Part shown: piece by piece, positions 38,499 to 48,191 of the stretch | How the letters are laid out: each line of letters begins with the position of its first letter | How positions within the stretch are numbered: position 1 is the stretch's first letter | Source of the DNA: CAVZLD01 sp963776055 | GTDB taxonomy: Bacteria; Planctomycetota; Planctomycetia; Pirellulales; Pirellulaceae | Direction: 5' to 3' | Length of the DNA stretch: 64,000 nt | Assembly (NCBI GenBank): GCA_963776055.1 | Contig: CAVZLD010000006.1 | Span: forward strand, 266,512-330,511 | Program-made: the position numbers and the translations under genes | Notes under the pieces: generated by a model | What the model was told of the DNA's origin: nothing | The model's database searches: none | Seen by the model: the letters and a program-made list of their open reading frames with translations, nothing else

Positions 38499-39786
38499 AT
38501 GCTTCCACTTCTCCGGGCAACGCCATGGTCTCTTTTTGTGTTGACGATTCTTGGCTCGGGGCTGCTTGGTCAACGAGCAGCTGTCGCTGCTGACCTGAGC
38601 GACTATCAGTGGAGTGTCGTTGATCCGGCTGCTGACTGGGCCCCTCGCGCAGGGCTCCAGGTCATCGATCTGAATCAACAGTTCTTTTTGATGGGCGGTC
38701 GTACTCCGATCGATCCCGCCGTGCTCCCGGTCTTCGGAGCCAGTGACATCTGGGCGGATGTCTGGAGGAGCGATGACCAAGGAGACAGCTGGGAGTTGAT
38801 CCTCGCAACCGATGCTGCGGGGCATTGGCCCGCACGTGCTTACTTTCAAGCGGTCACGAAGGACAACGAGATGTATGTGTTGGGGGGACAGAACTTCAGT
38901 GTGATTGATAACCCCGACCCCACGGGTCCCCCTCAGATATCGGTTTCAGATTTTTTCAACGATGTCTGGAGTAGTACTGACGGGATTACCTGGTCGCCGA
39001 AGACCATGGATGCCGGTTGGGAAGGCCGGGCGGGTTTGAGTAGCGTAGTATTTCGAGATGAACTTTACGTCTTTGGCGGTTCTACAAATGACGATTCAGC
39101 AATCGTCGGCCCGGGTGGACCTCCTCGCATTTACTTCAACGATGTGTGGAAGTCGAGCAACGACGGCGTCGACTGGCAGCAAGTAAGCGACGCAGCGCCG
39201 TGGGAACCACGTGCCGGAGCCGCCGTAGTCGTCAAGGACGATTACATCTATCTGCTTGGCGGAGAGGATGGATTTCACTTGCGAGTCGGGGTCGCGTTGC
39301 CCACCATATTTCAACGACGTTTGGCGCACACAAGATGGAATCACCTGGGAAGAGGTGGACGATGCAGCCGACTGGCCGGCAAGGCCAGGTCACCAGGCTG
39401 TCGTCGTGGATGACAAGATTGTCGTCTTCGGTGGATTCGGCTTGAGCACAGATCCGACCGATCCGTTCAAGCCATCCAATCCGATGGACATGTGGGCCAG
39501 CACGGACGGCGCCAATTGGGAACTTCTCGAGCAGGTCCCATGGAATGCAGAATTACCCGATGAGATCAAATACGACTTCGATGCTTTAGTGGCATCCGAC
39601 GGGTCGGATGTGATCTACACGTTTGGGGGCGACCGGGAAACCTTCAATCCCTTCGATCCGCTGAATTACCTCAACGTGGACAACGACGTCTGGAGCTTCG
39701 CGCCCGTTCCGGAGCCGTCGTCATCGGTCCTCTGCTTGCTGGGCATCATCGCGTTCTGTATCAAAGCCAGACGTTGCAGCCACTAG
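38499..39786 (+). CDS. PEP-CTERM Kelch-repeat protein, frameshifted
   Basis: The signal peptide is WSLFVLTILGSGLLGQRAAVAA. At least four Kelch-like blades follow the pattern W.PRAGL..V......FLMGG, YFQAVTKDNEMYVLGGQN, GLSSVVFRDELYVFGGST, GAAVVVKDDYIYLLGGED and HQAVVVDDKIVVFGGFG, alternating with NDVW.S.DG..W. This is a galactose-oxidase-type propeller without evident catalytic residues. The frame breaks near 39285 within a blade; the second frame contains the missing YFNDVWRTQDGITWEE. The tail is PVPEPSSSVLCLLGIIAFCIKAR, a PEP-CTERM signal with no dockerin module. ATG 38499 follows GAGGTG. Role presumably surface binding. Confidence 0.82.
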
Positions 39787-40167
39787 CTGTTCATTTGTGT
39801 GGTTGACATGCGGTGCGATGCAGCCTCAACTTGCCTGTGGGTGTGCCTGAACGGTGTCGTGAAACTGTCGTGATGAACGAGTGAGCGATCAGACCTTCCT
39901 TGGCGAACGGTTATGATTTCTCAGCCAATCGCCGACATCCGATCTGGGGACAGGTGACGCCAGACTCAAGGTATTCATTTGGCCACTCACGTGTGCAACA
40001 ATTCGTGCCAAGACGTGTAGAATCGTGTGGCAGAGAGTACCGTGAATGGTCGCAGCGGATCGTGCGCCCGTTGGGAAGGCGTTGCGAACAACGGATGGAG
40101 TCGATTCCGTGGCTGCCCGCAAATTGTCGTAGATCGGGGTAGGATGGGTACAAACCAGGTAGAAACG
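39787..40167. other. intergenic
   Basis: No gene supported. A rightward open frame runs into the next gene from 40027, but its N-terminal translation is unlike coding sequence and lies upstream of a clean signal peptide. Confidence 0.45.
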
Positions 40168-41219
40168 ATGGGACGCGTCCGGAGTATCGCCGCCGTTTTT
40201 GCCTTGATCCCCGTGTTGTCAGCGATTGGCGTAGGCGCAGCTGCCCCGCCACGAGTCACCCCACGCATGTACTTCGCGGACGACGTCAGCGGTAAACCGT
40301 TTTCGAAGGATCCCGCTGTCGTGAGATTCCACAGTAAGTACTGGCTGTACTACTCTGTACCACCCTATGAGGGAAAATCGACTACCGGCTGGAGCATCGG
40401 CGTGGCGACCAGCAACAATTTGGTGGACTGGACCAAGGCGGCGAATTGCAGAACACGGGTGAAGCTGAGGCGAAGGGCTTTACGGCTCCGGGCGCCATTG
40501 TGCTGAATGGCAAGGTGCATCTGTTCTACCAAACCTACGGAAACGGAGAGCGGGATGCGATCTGTCATGCATGGTCTGACGATGGACTGAACTTTACTCG
40601 CGATCCCGCCAATCCCGTCTTTTCCCCAACCGGACCCTGGACCGTCGGTCGCGCGATCGACGCAGACGTCATACAGCAGGGCGACAAGCTTCTGCTGTAC
40701 TGGGCGACACGGGATCCAAAGATGGAGATCCAAATGCTGGGTGTGGCGGCCGCTCCGCTCGACAGCGACTTTTCACGCGAGGACTGGATTCAGCTTAACC
40801 TCGACGGACCGATTCTGGCCCCGACCGTACCGACGGCACGAGATGAACCCGGCCTGAACCTGAGCTGGGAAAAGCGTTGTATCGAGGCGGCGGCGATGGC
40901 TCGACACAACGGTCGACTCTATATGTTCTACGCGGGGGGCTATAACAATGACCCGCAGCAGATCGGCGTAGCGGTTAGCGACGATGGCATGCATTTCAAA
41001 CGACTGTCGGACAAACCGCTAGTGCCCAATGGACCGCCTGGCAGTTGGAATTCGAGCGAGTCCGGCCACCCGTACCTTTTTCAGGATGACGACGGGCAAG
41101 ACTACCTCTTCTACCAGGGTAACAACACCAACGGAAGAACTTGGCACCTGTCGGTCCTGCCGATCGACTGGAAAGATAACCAGCCCGTTGTGGCGCCGGA
41201 GAAACTGCCCGAGCGGTGA
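40168..41219 (+). CDS. secreted GH43-like five-bladed propeller glycosidase, frameshifted
   Basis: The signal peptide is VRSIAAVFALIPVLSAIGVGAAA. The GH43/GH32/GH117-type propeller landmarks appear in order: FSKDPAVVRFHSKYWLYYS (Asp, putative base), WSIGVATSNNLVDW, FTAPGAIVLNGKVHLFYQTYG, GRAIDADVIQQGDKLLLYW (Asp, transition-state stabiliser) and CIEAAAMARHNGRLYMFYAGG (Glu, putative acid). The frame slips near 40438, where GGELQNTGEAEAKG restores the chain. ATG 40168 is chosen because it gives a clean signal peptide after AGGTAG; ATG 40144 is in frame upstream. First gene of a rightward cluster with a transporter, esterase-type hydrolase, epimerase and aldolase. Substrate unknown. Confidence 0.75.
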
Positions 41220-41369
41220 TCGCCGTGCCAACGCGTATTCTGTCACGCAGTCGAGCATTCGTTCACCACTGGGTGTACAGCGATTCGACGTTGCTTCCGC
41301 GTAGAAAGGGTGACAAGACGCTACAGGGAAGTGCCAGGCGCTGTCGCGAAGTCCAGTTGCGGAACCGCC

Positions 41370-42642
41370 ATGAAACGAATTCTCGAAGCGATTGGTCCGG
41401 CTGTTATCGTAGCCGCTGTGGTTTTAGGTCCGGGCTCGATTCTGACAAGCTCCAAAGTGGGTGCATCGTTCGGTTTGCTCGGGGTGCCCGTGATCATCAT
41501 GTCTTCGCTACTGATGATCGCGATGGTTGCGTTGTCAGCGCGGCTTGGAGTTGTCTACGAAAACAGCCTGTGCGACGAACTGGCCTGTCGGCTAGGGCGG
41601 GGAGTCGCGGTGGCCATCGGCCTAACTCTGTTTACGCTCGTCGCCTTCTTTCAGTCAGCGAATAACATCGCCCTGATCGGCGGGTTCGAACCGATCCGAA
41701 GTGACGAGACGCTGCCGTTTGCCAGCCGCGCGGCCATCTTGTTGTTGGTGAACGCCCTGGTGATCGGAAGTCTGTACCTGCTGAAAGACTTGTACCGCCG
41801 TGTTGAATGGTTGATGAAGATCCTGATCGGCCTCATGACGGTCGCCTTTCTGTTTAACTTCGTGGTCGTCTTTGTGAATCCGCCGGAATCTGAGCGGGTT
41901 GTCGTTACGGCCGATCTGGATTGGTTCGCACTGTTGGGGCTAGTCGGCACGACGTTTTCCGTAGGGGGCGCGTTTCTACCAAGCTTACTTGGTCAAGGAG
42001 AAAGGCTGGGCGCTCGACGACGTTGAGAAAGGCGTCACCGATTCGATCATTAGCATGACGATGCTCGGGCTGGTGACCGTCATGATTCTGCTCACGTCAT
42101 GGCGAGTGTTCTATGGAAACCCCGATGCGGCAACCTTGTCGTCCGTCGGAGACGTAGCCAAACAACTCGAGCCCCTGTTTGGCTCGGCGGCGAAAGTCAT
42201 CTTTTGCGTCGGGATTCTCGCCGGTGCATTCAGTTCCTTTATGGTCAATGCGTTGATCGGTGGGACCGTCCTGTCCGACTCGCTTGGCAAGGGGGCGAAG
42301 CTGCGTGATCAGTGGCCGCTGCACCTCACCACGCTCGCACTGTTAGTGGGCATGGGCGTCGCGATCGCATCACTTGCAAAGGAGGGTAGCACGGTTCATC
42401 TGATAACGATTGCCCAGGCGTGCACGGTGTTGGGAATACCTGCGTTGGCCGGGGCGATCATTTATCTGGGGACACGGAAGGAACTGACCGGTTCGCGCAG
42501 GGTGCCACGCTGGATGCTTCTGCTGGCAATCATTGGCTTTCTGCTTTCGTGTTTCCTGGCATGTTTGACAGCAAGCAAGGTCTACCACAAGCTAAACCCG
42601 GCGCCTGTGGTGGTTCTTACCGTTGAAGGGCCGAGCTTATGA
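41370..42642 (+). CDS. Nramp-related membrane transporter lacking the canonical metal site, frameshifted
   Basis: About 420 residues with about 11 hydrophobic helices; the helix layout and the opening IGPAVIVAAVVLGPGSILTSSKVGASFG place it in the Nramp fold. In true Nramp metal transporters helix 1 carries Asp-Pro-Gly-Asn; here the aligned stretch is GPGS. Helix 6, normally A..MPH, reads GGAFYQAYLVKEKGW after joining frames near 41970 (TTT run). Both metal-coordinating sets are therefore missing. Other helices include SVGDVAKQLEPLFGSAAKVIFCVGILAGAFSSFMVNALIGGTVLSD. The stop overlaps the next gene's ATG (ATGA at 42639-42642). Location in a carbohydrate cluster suggests an organic substrate (inference). 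Confidence 0.75.
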
Positions 42643-43782
42643 GAGCGCCTTTTGCCCTATTGCTTTTTCTGCCAACGATCAATGTCGCTGCCGGCCAGGA
42701 CGGACAGCCCACGACTCCCGTGGGTTGGGCCGTATCTGGTATCGAGCTGGCACCGTACTTTTCGCCACCCGCTGCTTGGCAAGGAAAGTTGGGGGATTAT
42801 CGATCGCCACTCGAATTCGCTGATGGGTACGCGCGTGCAGACTCCGTCGGATTGGAAACGTCGCCGAAGCGAACTGGTGGACCAATGGGAAGGCCAACTG
42901 GGCAAGTGGCCGCCGTTGATTACTCGACCAGAAGTCGAGATTCTCGCTTCGACACGACGCGAGAATTTCATGCAGCATCAGGTCCGGTTTCGCTGGACGC
43001 CGCACGAAAAGACGACGGGGTATCTGTTGGTCCCCGATGGCGAGGGGCAGCATCCCGCGGTGTTGACGGTGTACTATGAGCCGGAGACCGCCATCGGCTG
43101 CGGGAAACCCCATCGTGATTTTGCGCTGCAACTGGCTCGGCGAGGGTTTGTGGCACTTTCCATCGGCACATCCGAGGCCAGCCAGGCCAAAACCTATTCG
43201 CTCTACTACCCCAGCATGGACAACGTCAGCGTCCAACCGCTATCGATGCTCGCTTATGCGGCCGCCAACGCTTGGTATGTCCTTGCCCAACGTCCCGAAG
43301 TTGACGCCCATCGGATCGGCATTGTTGGTCACTCGTTTGGCGGAAAGTGGGCGATGTTCGCCTCGTGTCTGTTTGACAAGTTTGCCTGCGCCGCTTGGTC
43401 GGATCCTGGAGTTGTCTTTGACGAAAGTCGTCCCAACGTCAACTATTGGGAGCCTTGGTATCTCGGGTTTCACCCGCAACCGTGGCGAGCGCGAGGCGTT
43501 ATCACGGACGACAATCCGGCCCGTGGTGTGTATCCCCAACTTGTTGCCGACGGGCGTGACCTCCACGAACTTCACGCTTTGATGGCACCGCGCCCGTTCC
43601 TGGTCTCGGGGGGGGCCGAGGATCCGCCGAGCCGCTGGCAAGCGCTGAATCACTCCATCGAGGTCAATCGCATCCTGGGGTATGAAGACCGAGTCGGAAT
43701 GACGAATCGGCCCGAACATTCACCCAACGAACAGTCAAACGCCGTGATCTATGCGTTCTTTGAGCATTTTCTACACAAATGA
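42639..43782 (+). CDS. secreted alpha/beta hydrolase (dienelactone hydrolase/acetylxylan esterase-like), frameshifted
   Basis: Starts in an ATGA overlap with the transporter. The first frame gives the signal peptide MRAPFALLLFLPTINVAAG. The reading then shifts between about 42700 and 42820 into SLMGTRVQTPSDWKRRRSELVDQWEGQLGKWP and the hydrolase core. Landmarks are TTGYLLVPDGEGQHPAVLTVYYEP (oxyanion strand), RIGIVGHSFGGKWAMFASCL (nucleophile Ser in GHSFGG), PRPFLVSGGAEDPPSRW (candidate Asp) and RPEHSPNEQSNAVIYAFFEHFL (candidate His). The fold resembles carbohydrate esterases acting on acetyl or glucuronoyl esters; exact specificity is not determinable. Its place after a GH43-like enzyme fits side-chain removal from plant or algal polysaccharide. 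Confidence 0.75.
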
Positions 43783-43877
43783 CTGGCCGGGAAGGGAAAC
43801 AGACTTTCGATCGACGTTCCTGGAAGCCGTCGATACACTAAGCCGCTATCACACGCGAATTCCGAAACGAGAGAAGT

Positions 43878-44917
43878 ATGCCCGGATTAATCTTCCCCCA
43901 TCTGATCGAAGACGAATCGCAATTGGACGCGATCCTGGCTTCGCCGAACGACGCGTTAGTGGATTTCATGCGAACCTTGGACGGGGATCTTTTGATCCTT
44001 GGAGTTGCTGGCAAGATCGGAGTCAGTCTGGCGCAGCTTGCTGTCACCGCGATCCAAAAGGCGGGCGGGAAGAATAAGGTCTATGGGGTGGCAAGGTTCT
44101 CTGATCCCGCGAAACGGCAACAATTGGACTCCGCCGGAGTCGAGACGATCCGCTGCGATTTATTGGATCGAAAGTCGGTGTCGGAACTGCCGCAGACCAG
44201 GAATGTCGTCTTTATGGCCGGACGCAAGTTTGGCACCGCTGACGCAAAGTCATTGACGTGGGCCATGAACACGATGGTGCCCGCGAACGTTGCCGATCAC
44301 TTTCGCTCGTCTCGCATCGTCGCATTTTCAACCGGCTGTGTTTACCCATTGGTCCGCGTGGAAAACACACCGGATGAAATCGTCGAACCGAAACCGATTG
44401 GTGAATACGCGAATCATGTCTTCGGCGCGAGCGAGTGTTTGAGTACTACAGCGATACGTACCGGACACCGGTCTGTCTTCTTCGGCTGAATTACGCGATT
44501 GACCTGCGGTACGGCGTCTTGTACGACATTGCGGAACAGGTCTGGCGCGAGGAACCGGTCAACAACGGCGTCGGTACGTTTAATGTGATTTGGCAGGGCG
44601 ACGCGAATCACCAGGCGCTCATGTGTCTGGGGCATTGCACGACACCCGCCAACATCATGAATGTAACCGGACCGGAAACGCTCGGCACTGAGGCTGTGGC
44701 AAAGCAGTTCGGGACTCTGATGGGGAAGCCAGTTCGATTCGCGACAACTCCGGGCGAGTTGTCGTATCTCAGTGACAGTTCCAAAGCGACGAAACTGTTT
44801 GGATCACCGTCGGTAACGGCGGATCAGCTCATCCGGTGGCAGGCACATTGGGTCATGCAGGGCGGTCGCTCGCTGGGTAAGCCGACGCACTTCGAAGTCA
44901 GCGATGGAGATTACTAG
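43878..44917 (+). CDS. NAD-dependent epimerase/dehydratase family protein, frameshifted
   Basis: Cytoplasmic Rossmann-fold enzyme of the extended SDR type. LLILGVAGKIGVSLAQLAV carries the GxxGxxG NAD loop. VETIRCDLLDRKSVSELP is the expected Asp at the adenine site, and VAFSTGCVYPLV the active-site Ser/Thr strand. GEYANHVFGASE is the tail of the catalytic helix region, although a canonical YxxxK is not obvious. The frame breaks near 44437; the second frame gives VFEYYSDTYRTPVCLLRLNYAIDLRYGVL. ATG 43878 follows GAGAG. The aldolase gene overlaps its end by 14 bases. Likely acts on a free sugar acid or sugar rather than a nucleotide sugar, given the cluster (inference). Confidence 0.78.
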
Positions 44918-45995
44918 CGGAATGCAAATCAGCGACATACCTCCAACAATTCGGGCTCATGTTCGCCGAGGAATTGTCATTCCCGCTCAACCCCTCGCAC
45001 TCGATGCCAATCGCCAGTTCGACCGACGACATCAAACGGCCCTGACGCGTTACTATATTGACGCTGGTGTCGGAGGCATCGCCGTGGGAGTCCATTCGAC
45101 GCAGTTTGCCATCCGGGATCCGGCGATTGGACTGTTCGAGCCGGTACTCAAATTGGTGTCCGAGGTGATCGAAACATACGGAACTGCGAAGGGACGCGAG
45201 ATCTTCCGGGTCGCGGGAGTTTGCGGGAAGACGCAGCAGGCATTGGCCGAGGCCGAGTGCGCTGAGGCGCTCGGCTATCATGCCTGTCTGTTGAGTTTGG
45301 GGGCCATGGCGCAGGAAGGTCGTGATGCGCAGTTGGCGCACTGTCGTCAAGTCGCTGCCGTCATGCCGGTGATCGGGTTCTATCTGCAACCCGCCGTCGG
45401 TGGTTGCGTGTTGCCCTACGAATTTTGGCGGCAATTTGCCGACATTGACAACATCATCGCGATCAAAATGGCACCGTTCAATCGCTACCAGACGTTTGAT
45501 GTTGTACGGGCAATCTGCGATGCGGGCCGGGAAGAATCGATCACGCTCTATACCGGAAACGATGACAACATTATCGCGGACTTGCTCACGGAATACCGAA
45601 TCGTGACCGACCGCGGCACGAAGCGCGTTCGGATCAAAGGCGGACTACTGGGACATTGGTCCTGCTGGACCCACACTGCGGTCAAGATGCTCAACGAAAT
45701 CCACGCAGAGCTCGCGGATGGCGGCAGCATCCGCTCGCAGTGGCTGACGCGCAACATGGAGGTAACGGATTGCAATGCGGCCTTCTTTGACGCGGCCAAT
45801 GGTTTTGCAGGTTGCATTCCTGGAATTCACGAGGTGCTCCGTCGCCAGGGATTGCTGCAGGGAACCTGGTGCCTGGATCCTGACGAAGTTCTGTCGCCGG
45901 GACAATCGCAGGAGATCGATCGGGTTTACGCTGCCTACCCGCATTGGAACGATGACGAATTCGTACTCGCTCATCGGGAGGAGTGGCTGGGATGA
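44904..45995 (+). CDS. dihydrodipicolinate synthase/N-acetylneuraminate lyase family aldolase
   Basis: A 363-residue class I aldolase-fold protein. RGIVIPAQPLALDANRQFDRRHQTALTRYYIDAGVGGIAVGVHSTQF is the family N-terminus with the substrate-carboxylate loop. VIGFYLQPAVGG contains the Tyr position, and NIIAIKMAPFNRYQT the Schiff-base Lys (IK). LYTGNDDNIIADLL replaces the usual GnD loop. The chain is about 60 residues longer than DapA, as in sugar-acid dehydratase/aldolase relatives. ATG 44904 overlaps the epimerase stop; ATG 44922 with GGAG upstream is an alternative. Probable function: cleavage or dehydration of a 2-keto-3-deoxy sugar acid made by the neighbouring enzymes (inference). Frame intact. 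Confidence 0.85.
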   Translation: MEITSGMQISDIPPTIRAHVRRGIVIPAQPLALDANRQFDRRHQTALTRYYIDAGVGGIAVGVHSTQFAIRDPAIGLFEPVLKLVSEVIETYGTAKGREIFRVAGVCGKTQQALAEAECAEALGYHACLLSLGAMAQEGRDAQLAHCRQVAAVMPVIGFYLQPAVGGCVLPYEFWRQFADIDNIIAIKMAPFNRYQTFDVVRAICDAGREESITLYTGNDDNIIADLLTEYRIVTDRGTKRVRIKGGLLGHWSCWTHTAVKMLNEIHAELADGGSIRSQWLTRNMEVTDCNAAFFDAANGFAGCIPGIHEVLRRQGLLQGTWCLDPDEVLSPGQSQEIDRVYAAYPHWNDDEFVLAHREEWLG

Positions 45996-46337
45996 CGAGC
46001 GGAAGAGTGAGCTGACTTCCGTGAAGGTGCCCCTCGTAGTAGCCCGGCTCGGAATGGCCGAGCGCGATTCTGGATCGCTCGACGAGGTCTCCGACGTACG
46101 TGCTTGTTGGAGGTGATGCTTCGAAATCTGAACAATCTCGCGTCGCCGTTTTCGCATCTGTGGCAAAATAGGTACTTGATGGCGACTGTTTGGCCTGCGA
46201 GACTCAGGGGATCCGCATTGTGACTCTTGGAGAACGCTACGGAAGAACGCCAGCACCGCCCATTTCCACGCGTCGATTTGCGGGCGTGGTGTGTCGTTGC
46301 TGACGTTCCGATTTTCTGCACACGAGGAGCACCAAGC
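45996..46337. other. intergenic
   Basis: No gene or repeat recognised between the aldolase and the next PEP-CTERM gene. Confidence 0.45.
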
Positions 46338-47078
46338 ATGAGACGAATGACAGCGAACGACAACGACCTCTTCCCGCCATTATTGAATGCGATCCGATCA
46401 GCTCTTCTCATCGGGCTGGTATTGTTATTCACGAGTGCCGCTTCAGCGGACATGCTGCCGAACGCGATCGTTGGCGTAACCGGCAGCGCGTTTCACCAGG
46501 GCGATAATGCCGATCCAGGTGACGGCTCGATTTCGCGAATCTTTGACGGTTCCGGACTGACAGTCGGCGACCCGAACGATTCCAGTACGTGGACGCACAA
46601 CGCGGCTTGGCAGGACAATTGGCAAGGGCAGGGCGAATTCGTGGACGGACAGACTCCCGGAGCATGGCTTGTGGCAGATCTGGGGGAGGTGCATTCCGAT
46701 CTGGCGGACGTCTACGTTTGGAATGTTCGTGAAATTCTCGATCGCGGGCTTCAGGACTCTGTTGTCTACGTGGCAACCGAACCGGATGTCCTGCCGGTGA
46801 CCGGTAGTCCGTACGATTTCTCCAGCGGTGGTTGGACGTCGCTGGGGCCTCAAGTTCTTCCGCAAGCGACGGCGGCTGATACTCCGGCCGATGCGGTCGT
46901 CGATCTGACGGGTGTTTCTGGTCGTTACTTTGGCTTTGAGATGGCGTCGAACTATGGCAGCACATTCCGCACCGGCGTTGCCGAGATTCAGTTCACCGTC
47001 GTGCCTGAGCCATCATCGATTGTATTGAGTGTGCTTGCCCTTGCGGCGCTTATCACGCAGCGACGCCGGCAGAGATAA
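46338..47078 (+). CDS. PEP-CTERM protein with F5/8-type-C-like (discoidin) domain
   Basis: A 246-residue protein. ATG 46338 follows GAGGAG. The signal peptide is RSALLIGLVLLFTSAASA. One beta-sandwich region shows WTHNAAWQDNWQGQGEFVDGQTPGAWLVADLGEVHSDLADVYVWNVRE, the pattern of discoidin-like carbohydrate-binding domains (ligand-exposed Asn/Trp, VADLG, VWN). It closes with GRYFGFEMASNYGSTFRTGVAEIQF. The PEP-CTERM tail VVPEPSSIVLSVLALAALITQRRR follows directly, with no dockerin loops. A terminator hairpin lies 31 bases after the stop. Role presumably surface glycan binding. Confidence 0.85.
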   Translation: MRRMTANDNDLFPPLLNAIRSALLIGLVLLFTSAASADMLPNAIVGVTGSAFHQGDNADPGDGSISRIFDGSGLTVGDPNDSSTWTHNAAWQDNWQGQGEFVDGQTPGAWLVADLGEVHSDLADVYVWNVREILDRGLQDSVVYVATEPDVLPVTGSPYDFSSGGWTSLGPQVLPQATAADTPADAVVDLTGVSGRYFGFEMASNYGSTFRTGVAEIQFTVVPEPSSIVLSVLALAALITQRRRQR

Positions 47079-47108
47079 AGCCTGGGTGTCGAGACCGCAG
47101 CAATTCTA

Positions 47109-47137
47109 CTGCCCCGCTGAATTTTTCGGCGGGGCAG
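47109..47137 (+). terminator. rho-independent-like terminator
   Basis: A perfect 9-bp GC-rich stem CTGCCCCGC / GCGGGGCAG with an 11-base loop, followed by TTTCGATTT, 31 bases after the PEP-CTERM gene stop. Confidence 0.75.
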
Positions 47138-47389
47138 TTTCGATTTACAGAAGGACGGTTGCTTCCTTCATCCCATGCCCTCGAAATACTGCGCCGGCCC
47201 TTTCGTTCGGCAACGGCGATGCACCTTACCCGACCCAGATCGGTGTTTCGGCCGGCGATGGCGGATTTGGCGTGGTGACAATCGAGACCGATGAGCCGCT
47301 GCAATAAGGGAGTTACTCCGGGTACGGTACGGCATCGCCGACATCTGCCCCGGGACGCGTGGGTCGGGGAAAAACGCAGCGCGGATTGC

Positions 47390-47797
47390 TGCCAATGGCA
47401 ACAAGACGGGTGGCTCGACCCCCGACGAACAAGGATTTGACACGATAGGCAGCCTGCATGCTGGCTGGAACGGAAGCGGACCGCAGGATCCAAAAGGTGT
47501 CTATTCGATCGCGGAAGGAGCTTGTCAATTCATCGAACCGAACCAAGCCCGACCATTCTTCGCACCGTCATCATGAGGGGAGACTGGAAGCTGCATCTGT
47601 ATCACGAGGAATGGTTGCTCGATGGTGGCCGCGAGGGTCTGCCAGGCAATGGGGCGGTCGAGCTCTACAATTTGGCGGAAGACGAAGGCGAACGGAATCA
47701 CCTTGCCGCGATCGAGGTCGTCAAACGTGACGAATTGCTCGCCGAGCTATTGAGCTGGAAAGATCAGATGGGAGCTAAGTTTGCCGAGATCAAATAG
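47390..47797 (+). pseudogene. decayed sulfatase fragment
   Basis: Pieces of a type I sulfatase are recognisable with the middle missing. One frame (about 47390-47570) reads NGNKTGG..PDEQGFDTIGSLHAGWNGSGPQDPKGVYSIAEGACQFIEPNQARPFF, which is the region around the usual KTG..GKW..PDEQGFD and ..PFF, already lacking the GKWHLG stretch. Another frame then gives TVIMRGDWKLHLYHEEWLLDGG..AVELYNLAEDEGERNHL, the C-terminal end, to the stop at 47797. The formylglycine region and the central metal-binding half are absent. Two internal deletions and a frame change make a functional enzyme impossible. Confidence 0.7.
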
Positions 47798-48000
47798 GCA
47801 GCCTGGTCGCTGGTGATTGCCACCAGCACGAGAAATGCCCTGTAAAATGGGAAGAGTCCGCAGGCAATTGATGCATGCCGGTCGATGAGAAACGCTCAAG
47901 AACATCAACGCCGACGCGAATAGCCCATGGTGATCGACTGTCAGCACGCGGGAAGGGAATCGGACACAGCCGGTTTGCCAGGTCGTTGCCACACACACCG

Positions 48001-48172
48001 CTTACGCTTTTTGAAGTTGCACGTTTCGATCTTTCTCAACCCGAAGCGTAAGCGAGGGAACACTTTCGAACCGTTGGGACGTGTCTCCCTCGCTGACGCT
48101 TCGGGTTAGGATTTCGCGGGCATTCCGCACATCGGAGGAGGGAAATTCGGAAATGTGCAACTTCAAAGCTTA
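48001..48172. repeat. nested inverted repeat, copy 3
   Basis: Same orientation as copy 1. Inner arms are at about 48034-48059 and 48084-48109. Outer arms are at 48005-48026 (CGCTTTTTGAAGTTGCACGT) and 48148-48166 (GAAATGTGCAACTTCAAAG). It ends 19 bases before the ATG of the small secreted protein, so it forms that gene's upstream region. The preceding 47798-48000 contains nothing recognisable. Confidence 0.8.
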
Positions 48173-48191
48173 CCCTTGGGGGAGAGATGCC

